This document shows positions 1 through 5,978 of a DNA stretch of 6,921 nucleotides, one piece after another (the stretch's first letter is position 1; each line of letters begins with the position of its first letter). Made by a program: the position numbers and the translations under genes. The notes below the pieces were generated by a model. That model made no database searches, was not told the origin of the DNA, and saw only the letters and a list, made by a program, of their open reading frames with translations. The stretch is from an uncultured Collinsella sp. (GTDB lineage: Bacteria > Actinomycetota > Coriobacteriia > Coriobacteriales > Coriobacteriaceae), in the NCBI GenBank assembly GCA_958372035.1, contig CATXML010000061.1, positions 1 to 6,921 of the forward strand, given 5' to 3'.

Positions 1-1910
1 CGGGACTCACCGCCACGGGCACCTCGCTCACCGCGACCCTCGCCGCCGCGACGCTTATCACGGCCACCGCGCTCGTCATCGCGACCGGAACGACGACGGT
101 CGCCCGAGCCGCGCTTGCCGCCACGCGAGCCACGGCCCTCGTCCTCGCGCTCGACACGACGACGGCCACCGCGGTCCTCGTCCTCGCGGCGACGGCGATG
201 CGCCTCGCCCTGGAACTGCTTGGCACGACGCTCGGCACGGTTACCGCGCGGGGCCTGCTCGACGGCGGCAGCACCGCCGCGCTCCTCGGCAGCCACCTCG
301 CGGGCCACGCTCTCCACAGCCTCGTCCACGCGAGCCTGAACGCCCTCGCGCACGCGGGTCTTGCCGCCGCGCTTGGGACGGCTCGGACGCTCGCCGTCGC
401 CGCGGCGCTCGTCGCGACCGCGGTTGGAACGACCAGCCACGTCGCCGTAATCGTCGCCGTTGCGCTTGCCGTCGCGACGCGCTTGCTCAAGTTTCTTCTT
501 GCTCTTGGACTTGCCGCGCTTGGTCTTCTTCTTCACCTTAAAGGCGGCAGGATCGCGCTCGGGGTCAACGGCGGGCGGGTTGGGACCCACGTGCAGGTCG
601 CCCGCTTCGTAAATATCGGCCGTCTTGTCCATGAGCTTCTCAATCTCGTAGAACTCGTCGACGTCCTGCTCGGTCACAAACGTAATGGCCCAGCCCAGCT
701 CGCCGGCGCGGCCCGTACGGCCAATGCGGTGGATATAGTCGGTCGGCTCGGCCGGCACGTCGAAGTTCACGACGTAGCGTACGTCGCTAATGTCGATGCC
801 GCGGGCGAGAACATCGGTTGCCACCAGCACGTCGACGGTGCCGTCGCGGAAGGCAGAAAGCGCGCGCTCGCGCTGGGCCTGGCTGCGGTTGCCGTGAATC
901 GCGGCGGCCTTGATACCCTTGCGCTCAAGGCGACGGCAGCAGCTGTCGGCGCGGTGCTTGGTGCGCATAAAGACGATGGTGCGCTCCGGGCCCTCCTTTT
1001 TGAGGAACTCAGGCAGCAGGTTGTTCTTTGCCTCGATGGACACCGGGAACACAAACTGATCGACGGTGTCGGCGGTCGACGTGGCCGGCGCGATCTCCAC
1101 GCGGGCCGGGTCGCTCACCAGGTCGGTGATCTCGCCCACGGCCTCCTCGTCGAGCGTCGCCGAGAACAGCAGCGTCTGGCGCTCGGCCGGCGTCTCGCGC
1201 ACAATGCGGCGGACGGCGGGCAAAAAGCCCATGTCGAGCATGCGATCGGCCTCGTCGAGCACCAGCACCTTGACCTCGTCCAGGTGGCAGGCACCCTGCT
1301 CGATCAGATCGACCAGACGGCCCGGCGTGGCGACCAGGATGTCGCAACCGTACTTGAGGGCAGCGGTCTGGGGCTTGTAGCTCACGCCGCCCACGACGGT
1401 CACGGCAACATGGCCGGTGACGTCGGCGATTTTGCTCGCGACCTCGTCGATCTGCTGGGCAAGCTCGCGCGTAGGGGTGATGACGAGCATCACGGGGCCA
1501 CGGCCGTTGCCCTCGGGCTTCTTGGCACCGCGACGGCGGTTGCGGCCGCCGCGCTCACGCACGGGTTTGGGCGGAGCAATGTGCTCCAGGTTGTTCATGG
1601 TCGGCAGCAAGAAGGCGGCCGTCTTGCCGGTGCCGGTCTGGGCGGCGGCAAGCAGGTCGCGACCCTCGAGCACCACGGGGATGGAGCCGGCCTGAACGGG
1701 CGTGGGCGCCGTGTAGCCCAGATTCTCGATAGCACGGAGCATCTCGTCCGAAAGCCCCAGCTCGTCAAAGGCGGGCAGGCTCTCGGTAGCGGACTCGACG
1801 GCTTGGGCGGCATTGGCCTCATCGGCAGCATCGAAGGCAGCCTGGGTCATGGCCTCGCGGGTCTCGTCCAGAATCTCGGCGTCGGTGACGTCGGATACAG
1901 AATTACGCAT
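1..1910 (-). CDS. DEAD-box ATP-dependent RNA helicase with basic RG-rich tail (C-terminus off the window)
   Basis: It unwinds RNA duplexes using ATP and is presumably cytoplasmic, acting in ribosome assembly or mRNA turnover. The visible 636 residues carry every core motif: Q motif (FDELGL at 48-53, then PTPVQ at 69-73), motif I AQTGTGKT (90-97), Ia PTRELAQQ (146-153), Ib TPGRL (195-199), DEAD (219-222), SAT (250-252), IV IVFMRTK (312-318), V VATDVLARGID (363-373) and VI HRIGRTGRAG (394-403). A basic insert at about 113-138 separates motifs I and Ia. From about residue 455 the protein becomes a Lys-rich, then Arg/Gly/Asp-rich tail, a common RNA-binding extension in RhlE/DeaD/CshA-type helicases. 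The ATG at 1910 is chosen because AAGGAA lies 9 nt upstream (1925-1920). The gene diverges from the FHA gene. The family is near certain; the subfamily (rhlE, deaD or cshA) cannot be fixed, so no symbol is given. The stop lies beyond position 1. Confidence 0.96.
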   Translation of the reverse strand, partial: MRNSVSDVTDAEILDETREAMTQAAFDAADEANAAQAVESATESLPAFDELGLSDEMLRAIENLGYTAPTPVQAGSIPVVLEGRDLLAAAQTGTGKTAAFLLPTMNNLEHIAPPKPVRERGGRNRRRGAKKPEGNGRGPVMLVITPTRELAQQIDEVASKIADVTGHVAVTVVGGVSYKPQTAALKYGCDILVATPGRLVDLIEQGACHLDEVKVLVLDEADRMLDMGFLPAVRRIVRETPAERQTLLFSATLDEEAVGEITDLVSDPARVEIAPATSTADTVDQFVFPVSIEAKNNLLPEFLKKEGPERTIVFMRTKHRADSCCRRLERKGIKAAAIHGNRSQAQRERALSAFRDGTVDVLVATDVLARGIDISDVRYVVNFDVPAEPTDYIHRIGRTGRAGELGWAITFVTEQDVDEFYEIEKLMDKTADIYEAGDLHVGPNPPAVDPERDPAAFKVKKKTKRGKSKSKKKLEQARRDGKRNGDDYGDVAGRSNRGRDERRGDGERPSRPKRGGKTRVREGVQARVDEAVESVAREVAAEERGGAAAVEQAPRGNRAERRAKQFQGEAHRRRREDEDRGGRRRVEREDEGRGSRGGKRGSGDRRRSGRDDERGGRDKRRGGEGRGERGARGGES

Positions 1911-2181
1911 ATGTTGTTGTTCCTTATCTGCACGCGCAATGGGCACGGCATGCGGCCGCGCGGGCGTGCTTGGTAGTGCGCTAATACATACAAAAACGGG
2001 TGCGCACAGAGAGGACGTTGCTCAGCACGCTGGCGATCGCTTTGGCAGCCCTATCACGCGCCGTCCAGACGCAGCAGCACTAAGCGATGGAGCAGATTCG
2101 CCGCGGGTTAGTATACCCGTGCTTCGCATGCCCCCACGTAAACCACAGATGACGAGGCGGACGCGGCGGGCCCGGCTGATT

Positions 2182-2238
2182 GTCTCAATCTGTAACGGCT
2201 GCGAAGCAAAACCGGCCCTAAATGTTACAGAACAAGAC
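2182..2238. repeat. Solitary 57-bp palindromic repeat (same family as the array at 5679-5976)
   Basis: The left arm GTCTCAATCTGTAACG (2182-2197) and the right arm TGTTACAGAACAAGAC (2223-2238) are imperfect inverted copies, separated by exactly 25 bp. Arms and total length match the four units downstream of the kinase gene, while the inner 25 bp is unrelated apart from a CTAAA just before the right arm (CTAGA or CTAGT in the others). It lies about 180 bp upstream of the FHA start, so members of the family sit on both sides of the FHA-kinase pair. Confidence 0.9.
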
Positions 2239-2304
2239 AGAGGGGGATTTCCGTCCAGTCCAAACCAAATCTCTCAGTCTTCCTGCAATTTCGAACATGT
2301 GGCC

Positions 2305-2310
2305 TATAAT
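2305..2310 (+). promoter_or_regulatory. Candidate -10 box for the FHA gene
   Basis: A perfect TATAAT lies in an AT-rich stretch, a contrast to the GC-rich surroundings. No good TTGACA-like -35 sits 16-19 bp upstream (the region reads CCTGCA), so the promoter may be weak or activator-dependent. A start just downstream would give a leader of about 100 nt before the GTG at 2418. A second AT-rich stretch (TATATATT, around 2327-2334) is a weaker alternative. Confidence 0.45.
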
Positions 2311-2404
2311 GTTGCTTTGGTTACGCTATATATTGCGCAGCCATTTAATACGTCGCCCACCGAGGGCCATTAATTCCTATCGCCTTATTGGCTAGGAAGC
2401 AATC

Positions 2405-2413
2405 AAAGGAGGT
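2405..2413 (+). promoter_or_regulatory. Consensus Shine-Dalgarno of the FHA gene (fixes the GTG start)
   Basis: AAAGGAGGT is a full match to the anti-Shine-Dalgarno complement and stands 4 nt before GTG at 2418. The in-frame TTG at 2388 has no such site and would place this sequence inside the coding region, so the GTG is preferred. Confidence 0.9.
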
Positions 2414-2417
2414 ATCC

Positions 2418-3380
2418 GTGGCAGCAGAGACGCCTTGCTCGGTCCTCTATAACGATATTCGCTCGTTCGGCGGTCTTAAACATCTCGAGATCGCCCGAAT
2501 GCTCATCAATGGAAACTCTTATCTCGGCAGTACCCTGCTCGAGAAATGCTCTTCCAACCGCTCGTATCTCACCCGTTACATCGTCCATCGCGAGCCTGAC
2601 CAGTGCGCGCCCGCCATCTACAGCGACTTTGCCGTCACCACGCTCAATCTTTCCGCGGCAATCTGCAGCAAGCTCGGCGGCGGCGAGTCCGCCTATCAGG
2701 CAATCGCCGAGCACTATCGCGGCCCGGCCGCCAACGAAATGATGTCGGCTCTCGCCAGCTACAAGTTGGACAGCCGCCTATATGCAAATGCCCTCAATCG
2801 CATCGACAACTTTGACGGCAATGCCGTGCGCGAGAAGAGTACGCTTTACCTTATGCTCTTTGTGGCAACGGGGGCGCTCGCTGACCCCATCCAAGGCGTG
2901 GCCACCGTCGAGCGCTTTTGCGACAGCAAGACAGGCGGGCACTTTGGCACCACCGAAACTACCGTCGGACGTGGCTTTATGAGCAGCCTGGAGCAGCCGC
3001 GCACTGTCGCCCCCAACCTCGGTCTGCTCAGAACCCATGCCGACAACTGCGCCGACATGCAAATCCATCCCCTCACACGCGATCCGCGCGGCACGGTAAT
3101 TGGGTCCTTGCCCAAAACCTCGCCCAGCATCACCGATGTGGGCGCCGACGCATCGCGCGAGCATCTTCGCATTTGGCTCGAGGGTGGGCACTGGTACGCC
3201 CAGGGCCTTGGATCGACCAACGGCACGGTACTCGAATCGGGCGCGGGCGACGGCGATATTGTGATTGAGCCGCCGCGCGACCAACGCGAGCCCGGCAAGA
3301 TCTATCCCCCAGTGGAAATCGAAAACAGCGACAGGCTCCATCTGGGTCTCTACACGACATTCCTTGTCATTGTGGACTAG
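2418..3380 (+). CDS. FHA domain-containing protein with unrecognised N-terminal helical region
   Basis: This is a 320-residue cytoplasmic protein with no signal peptide or membrane segment. FHA domains bind phosphothreonine peptides and often act as readers or scaffolds for Ser/Thr kinases. The FHA domain occupies about residues 222-320: GTVIGS (225-230), SREH (246-249), GSTNGT (265-270) and a closing DRLHLG strand (305-310). The usual Arg of the GR motif, which contacts phosphate in studied FHA domains, is Ser230 here, so classical binding may be weakened. Residues 1 to about 215 look largely helical (for example LKHLEIARMLINGNSYLGSTL) and match no family I recognise. The start is GTG, set by a consensus ribosome-binding site. 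A kinase gene follows on the same strand after 171 bp, which suggests a kinase/reader pair; whether they share a transcript is unclear because a hairpin lies between them. The FHA call is firm and the partnership is inferred. Confidence 0.9.
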   Translation: MAAETPCSVLYNDIRSFGGLKHLEIARMLINGNSYLGSTLLEKCSSNRSYLTRYIVHREPDQCAPAIYSDFAVTTLNLSAAICSKLGGGESAYQAIAEHYRGPAANEMMSALASYKLDSRLYANALNRIDNFDGNAVREKSTLYLMLFVATGALADPIQGVATVERFCDSKTGGHFGTTETTVGRGFMSSLEQPRTVAPNLGLLRTHADNCADMQIHPLTRDPRGTVIGSLPKTSPSITDVGADASREHLRIWLEGGHWYAQGLGSTNGTVLESGAGDGDIVIEPPRDQREPGKIYPPVEIENSDRLHLGLYTTFLVIVD

Positions 3381-3382
3381 CG

Positions 3383-3420
3383 CGGACGGCGATCGAAAGA
3401 CGGTCGCCGTCCGTCTTTCG
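3383..3420 (+). terminator. Overlapping alternative hairpins after the FHA gene (terminator or attenuator-like)
   Basis: Two stems compete for the same bases. Stem 1 pairs 3383-3394 with 3402-3413 (CGGACGGCGATC with GGTCGCCGTCCG, 12 bp including one G-U, 7-nt loop) and is followed by the pyrimidine-rich TCTTTCGTCTTCT. Stem 2 pairs 3394-3403 with 3411-3420 (CGAAAGACGG with CCGTCTTTCG, 10 perfect bp, 7-nt loop). It starts 3 nt after the FHA stop codon. There is no pure U-run, so intrinsic termination may be partial, allowing read-through to the kinase gene. Confidence 0.6.
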
Positions 3421-3458
3421 TCTTCTACCTTCTGCATCGTAAACGACAACACTCAACG

Positions 3459-3519
3459 GTATACGTGGGCAGTGTGGCTATCATGGTATTTTACCGATAT
3501 CCGCACTGTCCACGTATAC
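3459..3519. repeat. 61-bp imperfect inverted repeat just upstream of the kinase gene
   Basis: The left arm GTATACGTGGGCAGTGTGG (3459-3477) and the right arm CCGCACTGTCCACGTATAC (3501-3519) are complementary at 17 of 19 positions, and both mismatches would be G-U-type pairs in one strand's RNA. The 23-nt interior holds a smaller GGTA-TTT-TACC hairpin (3485-3495). The element ends 21 nt before the kinase ribosome-binding site. It could be an operator, a structured leader in the mRNA, or a relic of a small palindromic element. It is unrelated in sequence to the 57-bp repeat family. Confidence 0.85.
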
Positions 3520-3540
3520 GCGCGGCAACCCATGTCAGAC

Positions 3541-3546
3541 AAAGGA
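3541..3546 (+). promoter_or_regulatory. Shine-Dalgarno that selects the TTG start of the kinase gene
   Basis: AAAGGA stands 5 nt before TTG at 3552. The frame is open further upstream to a GTG at 3465, but that codon has no ribosome-binding site and lies within the 61-bp inverted repeat. The nearby ATG at 3532 is in a different frame. Confidence 0.75.
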
Positions 3547-3551
3547 ACGCC

Positions 3552-5636
3552 TTGGATACCACCAACACCGCCTCTGGCGACAAACTCATCCGTCTCGACA
3601 CGTTCGATACCGCCGTGGCGGTCGACCCCAGCGCCAAGGACGACGCCAAGCGTCGGTTTATGACGCTTATTCTCCAGACGGCCCACCGCAACAACGGCAA
3701 CATCGGGCACGTGCTGCGCGCGACCAACACGAGCGGCGAGGTCTTTGCCGTCAAGCTGCTCAAGGACAACGCCATCCTTACCCCCCCGCGCCCCAATCGC
3801 TCTGCCGAGCAATCGGCAGAGCACCTGGCCAACACCGCCGCGCTGTTCGAGGAGTACCGTCATCTGTGTACCGTCTCGCACCTGCGCGGATTTCCGCGTG
3901 TCTATGGCTACGGTTCATGCGAGGACGACCCGCTCATCCTCATGGAGTGGGTCGAGGGCACCTCACTCAAGCAGGCGCTGCCCCTGCTTCCGCACGACGC
4001 CTTAGGCGGGCTGACCACCCAGATGGTCGCCGCTGTCGGAAACGCCGTGCTTCGCGCGCTCTTGATGACCCAAAGCCTCGTGAATCCGGTCGTCCATCGC
4101 GACCTGTCGCCTGCCAATATCATGTTCCGTACCACCAGCCGAACGCTCGAGCAGCAGATTGCCGATTGTTCCTTTGACCCCTGCCTCATCGATATGGGCT
4201 CCGCGACCATGGCTCTCGGCGACGACACGATCACCCGGCGCGCCGACATCTGGCGCTTTGCCACGCCCGCATACGCCGCGCCCGAGATGCTCACGCAGGA
4301 TATCGAAGGCATCACGGCCCTCCGCCGTTCGCCGGCAATCGACGTCTATGCGCTTTCGAGCATTCTGTACCAGCTCTACAGCGGTCGCAAACCGTTTGAC
4401 TTTGAGTCGACGGACGCCGCTGCAACCGGCTCGTTCTATCTCGTAAAGACCAAGACCAAGCCGGCACCGCTCGAGCCGCGCTGCGAGGGCGATGAAGCGC
4501 TCGTCCAGATCATCATGAAAGGCATCTCGGTCGAACAGGGCGATCGCCCTACCGAGCAGCAGATGCTCGAGGTGCTCTCGGCATACCTCACCGACGCCGA
4601 ATCCGAGGGCCGCGAAGGCACAGGAGACGAGGCTGCAATTGATATCGATTCCGGCACGCACCTTAAGGTCGACGTCGCCGGCGAGCGAGCGCGAGAGATT
4701 CTGGAGCAGGCCCGGCACGATGCCATGACCCGCCGCCGCTTTATTATCGGTGGCGTTGTCGCAGCCGTTGCGGGGCTCGGCGTTATCGGAGCCGCAACCC
4801 ATGGCTTCGGCATCCCCGACTACCTGGACGGCATCCGCGGTTCACTTGATGACTACACCTGGGATCAGCTGCAGGAGATTTCGCTCAAAATTAAGGCGGC
4901 GAAGAGCAACGCCGAAGCTCGCAAGATCGCCAAGCGTTATCATCTGCTCGACGACGACGGCCGTATTCCCTACCCGAGCACCAAGCGCGTTACGCTCGCC
5001 AACGGGCTGGAGGTCGGGGCGCAACTCGTGGGCATTCTTCACGACGACCTGGCGGATACCAACGGCAAGGCCGGTCTGTCATTTATCTTTGACGCAGGTA
5101 TTGCCGAGCGCGATGCCTCAGAGCACCCGCTCAACGGTGGCTGGGAAGACTGCGAGCTGCGCACATGGCTCGATGAGGACGGCATTAAGCTGCTTCCCAA
5201 GGAACTGCAATCGGTTATCAGTCCGGTCAAGAAGATCTCGAACAACGTCGGCGCCACCAAAAGCACTTCGTGCCTGAGCGAGCTGCCCGCGACCCTTTGG
5301 CTGCCCGCCATGGTCGAGCTCTGCGGCGGACAGGCACCCAAGGACTTTAGCGAGGACTGCCATTACCTATCCGGCATCTACAACGGCGAGGGCAAGGAGT
5401 ACCAGCTGTTCCGCGAGCTTAAGGTGAGCCCCCTTACCACGAACAGCATGATGATTCGCCAGTGGAAGGGCAAGGATGTCTGTTGGTGGGAGCGTACGGC
5501 GAGCCCCGACACGTCGGAGAACGAGGGCACGCTCTATATGAACCGCGTGGGCGACGACGGCGATGTCTTTAATTACGCCACGTCTGCAAGCAAGCCCGAT
5601 AAACGGACCTGCGTGATTCCCGGATTCTGCATCTAG
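3552..5636 (+). CDS. Membrane-anchored Ser/Thr protein kinase with C-terminal DUF6273-like domain
   Basis: This 694-residue protein should phosphorylate Ser/Thr on cytoplasmic proteins. Kinase domain (about 35-345): degenerate Gly loop GNIGHV (49-54), FAVK with Lys68, FEEYRHL with the likely helix-C Glu (100 or 101), HRDLSPAN with catalytic Asp184 and Asn189, DMG in place of DFG (214-216), APE (243-245) and DVYALSS (264-270). All catalytic residues are present. An acidic linker (348-375) leads to TRRRFII (393-399) and one hydrophobic segment (398-416): kinase inside, C-terminus outside. The external part has a helical stretch (435-463) and a DUF6273-like domain (about 478-694), recognised by GGWEDCELRTWL (529-540), LLPKELQSVISPVKKISNN (547-565), LWLPAMVEL (582-590), WWERT (645-649) and the terminal GFCI. 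The TTG start is fixed by its ribosome-binding site. Ligand and targets are unknown; the upstream FHA protein is a plausible partner. The kinase call is firm and the C-terminal domain is recalled from family patterns. Confidence 0.92.
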   Translation: MDTTNTASGDKLIRLDTFDTAVAVDPSAKDDAKRRFMTLILQTAHRNNGNIGHVLRATNTSGEVFAVKLLKDNAILTPPRPNRSAEQSAEHLANTAALFEEYRHLCTVSHLRGFPRVYGYGSCEDDPLILMEWVEGTSLKQALPLLPHDALGGLTTQMVAAVGNAVLRALLMTQSLVNPVVHRDLSPANIMFRTTSRTLEQQIADCSFDPCLIDMGSATMALGDDTITRRADIWRFATPAYAAPEMLTQDIEGITALRRSPAIDVYALSSILYQLYSGRKPFDFESTDAAATGSFYLVKTKTKPAPLEPRCEGDEALVQIIMKGISVEQGDRPTEQQMLEVLSAYLTDAESEGREGTGDEAAIDIDSGTHLKVDVAGERAREILEQARHDAMTRRRFIIGGVVAAVAGLGVIGAATHGFGIPDYLDGIRGSLDDYTWDQLQEISLKIKAAKSNAEARKIAKRYHLLDDDGRIPYPSTKRVTLANGLEVGAQLVGILHDDLADTNGKAGLSFIFDAGIAERDASEHPLNGGWEDCELRTWLDEDGIKLLPKELQSVISPVKKISNNVGATKSTSCLSELPATLWLPAMVELCGGQAPKDFSEDCHYLSGIYNGEGKEYQLFRELKVSPLTTNSMMIRQWKGKDVCWWERTASPDTSENEGTLYMNRVGDDGDVFNYATSASKPDKRTCVIPGFCI

Positions 5637-5648
5637 GCGGCGGGCGTC

Positions 5649-5678
5649 TTGCCGTGACGGGACCCCTCCCCGGCAATT
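5649..5678 (+). terminator. Candidate terminator hairpin after the kinase gene
   Basis: TTGCCG (5649-5654) pairs with CGGCAA (5671-5676), and inside this GGGA (5659-5662) pairs with TCCC (5667-5670) around a CCCC loop, leaving a 4-nt bulge on the left. It begins 12 nt after the stop codon. Only a short TTGT follows, so efficiency is uncertain; the palindromes immediately downstream could also help terminate or stabilise the 3' end. Confidence 0.5.
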
Positions 5679-5735
5679 GTCTCGATCTGTAACATTAGCT
5701 CGGCAGATACAGGTCTAGATGTTACAGAACGAGAC
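5679..5735. repeat. 57-bp palindrome, array unit 1
   Basis: Arms are GTCTCGATCTGTAACA (5679-5694) and TGTTACAGAACGAGAC (5720-5735), with a single mismatch between them when one is inverted. GTCTAGA directly precedes and overlaps into the right arm region. An extra CGAGAC at 5750-5755, in the gap after this unit, may be a right-arm fragment. Confidence 0.9.
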
Positions 5736-5758
5736 AAACCCCAGCCCCGCGAGACAAC

Positions 5759-5815
5759 ATCTCAATCTGTAACAGTAAGGGGCCAAAAACCTCTCTAGAT
5801 GTTACAGAACGAGAC
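5759..5815. repeat. 57-bp palindrome, array unit 2
   Basis: Arms are ATCTCAATCTGTAACA (5759-5774) and TGTTACAGAACGAGAC (5800-5815). The right arm is identical to that of unit 1, while the left arm differs at two positions. The interior contains AGGGGCC-AAAAA-CCTCT, a possible short inner pairing. Confidence 0.9.
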
Positions 5816-5839
5816 ATTTGAGTCGACCACGGACGGTCT

Positions 5840-5896
5840 GTCTCGATCTGTAACAGTTAGAGGTCATATTTGCTGCTAGATGTTACAGATTGAGAC
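5840..5896. repeat. 57-bp palindrome, array unit 3
   Basis: Arms are GTCTCGATCTGTAACA (5840-5855) and TGTTACAGATTGAGAC (5881-5896). The only difference between the arms would form a G-U pair in plus-strand RNA, making this the best-paired unit of the array. Confidence 0.9.
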
Positions 5897-5919
5897 ATTG
5901 AGTTTTCTGCCAACTGTTT

Positions 5920-5976
5920 GTCTTGATCTGTAACAAATACTCGGTAAAACGGGGTCTAGTTGTTACAGATTGAGAT
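5920..5976. repeat. 57-bp palindrome, array unit 4
   Basis: Arms are GTCTTGATCTGTAACA (5920-5935) and TGTTACAGATTGAGAT (5961-5976). The differences at the outer end (GTCTTG with TTGAGAT) remain largely pairable through G-U. The motif before the right arm is CTAGT rather than CTAGA. Confidence 0.88.
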
Positions 5977-5978
5977 GT

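Larger units (their letters stand above)
1911..2417. other. Intergenic region between divergent helicase and FHA genes
   Basis: I see no convincing gene in these 507 bases. The open frames here lack ribosome-binding sites and have no recognisable protein content. The part next to the helicase (about 1911-2180) is its 5' leader and promoter region; a TATACT on the minus strand (2115-2110) could be a -10 box but has no good -35 partner. Around 1942-1970 there is a GC-rich stretch containing GCGGCCGC that may fold in the leader. The right half holds a 57-bp palindromic repeat and an AT-rich stretch with a TATAAT box that probably serves the FHA gene; both are listed separately. Confidence 0.6.
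5679..5976. repeat. Array of four 57-bp palindromic units with 80-81 bp period
   Basis: Units start at 5679, 5759, 5840 and 5920, and each is exactly 57 bp: a 16-bp left arm, 25 bp of mostly variable sequence and a 16-bp inverted right arm. Gaps between units are 23, 24 and 23 bp and are not conserved. Half-repeats therefore alternate in orientation with starts 39-41 bp apart. The arm consensus is GTCTCRATCTGTAACA, and the right arm is usually preceded by CTAGA. Arms within a unit differ by substitutions, several of them G-U tolerant, so each unit can form a hairpin. There is no U-run, no open reading frame and no cas gene. I do not recognise a named family; it resembles extragenic palindromic (REP/BIME-like) clusters in organisation. 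Confidence 0.92.

Noticed and set aside
198..1976. A 592-residue open frame on the plus strand opposite the helicase
   Set aside because: It is antisense to a gene with all DEAD-box motifs. Its Ala/Leu/Val/Gly/His-rich translation and lack of stops follow from strong third-position GC bias; there is no ribosome-binding site and no recognisable domain.
2778..3452. A 224-residue minus-strand open frame over the FHA gene
   Set aside because: It is a shadow of the FHA gene; the real frame has a consensus ribosome-binding site and FHA motifs.
3465..3551. Start of the kinase at GTG 3465
   Set aside because: No ribosome-binding site precedes it and the added residues come from the inverted repeat; AAAGGA before TTG 3552 gives a better start.
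3533..3663. A separate small gene starting at the ATG near 3532
   Set aside because: The frame overlaps the kinase N-terminus, has no ribosome-binding site of its own and ends soon after with no recognisable content.
4002..4802. A 266-residue minus-strand open frame inside the kinase gene
   Set aside because: It lies fully within the kinase coding region, whose motifs are intact, and shows no family features of its own.
5679..5976. The array as a CRISPR locus
   Set aside because: Half-repeats alternate in orientation, the repeat arms are only 16 bp and vary between copies, and no cas gene or leader is present.
5679..5976. The 57-bp palindromes as integron attC sites
   Set aside because: Length and palindromic form are suggestive, but the arms read GTTACAG, which does not fit the GTTRRRY core. 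The units follow each other at 23-24 bp with no gene cassettes between them, and no integrase is visible.
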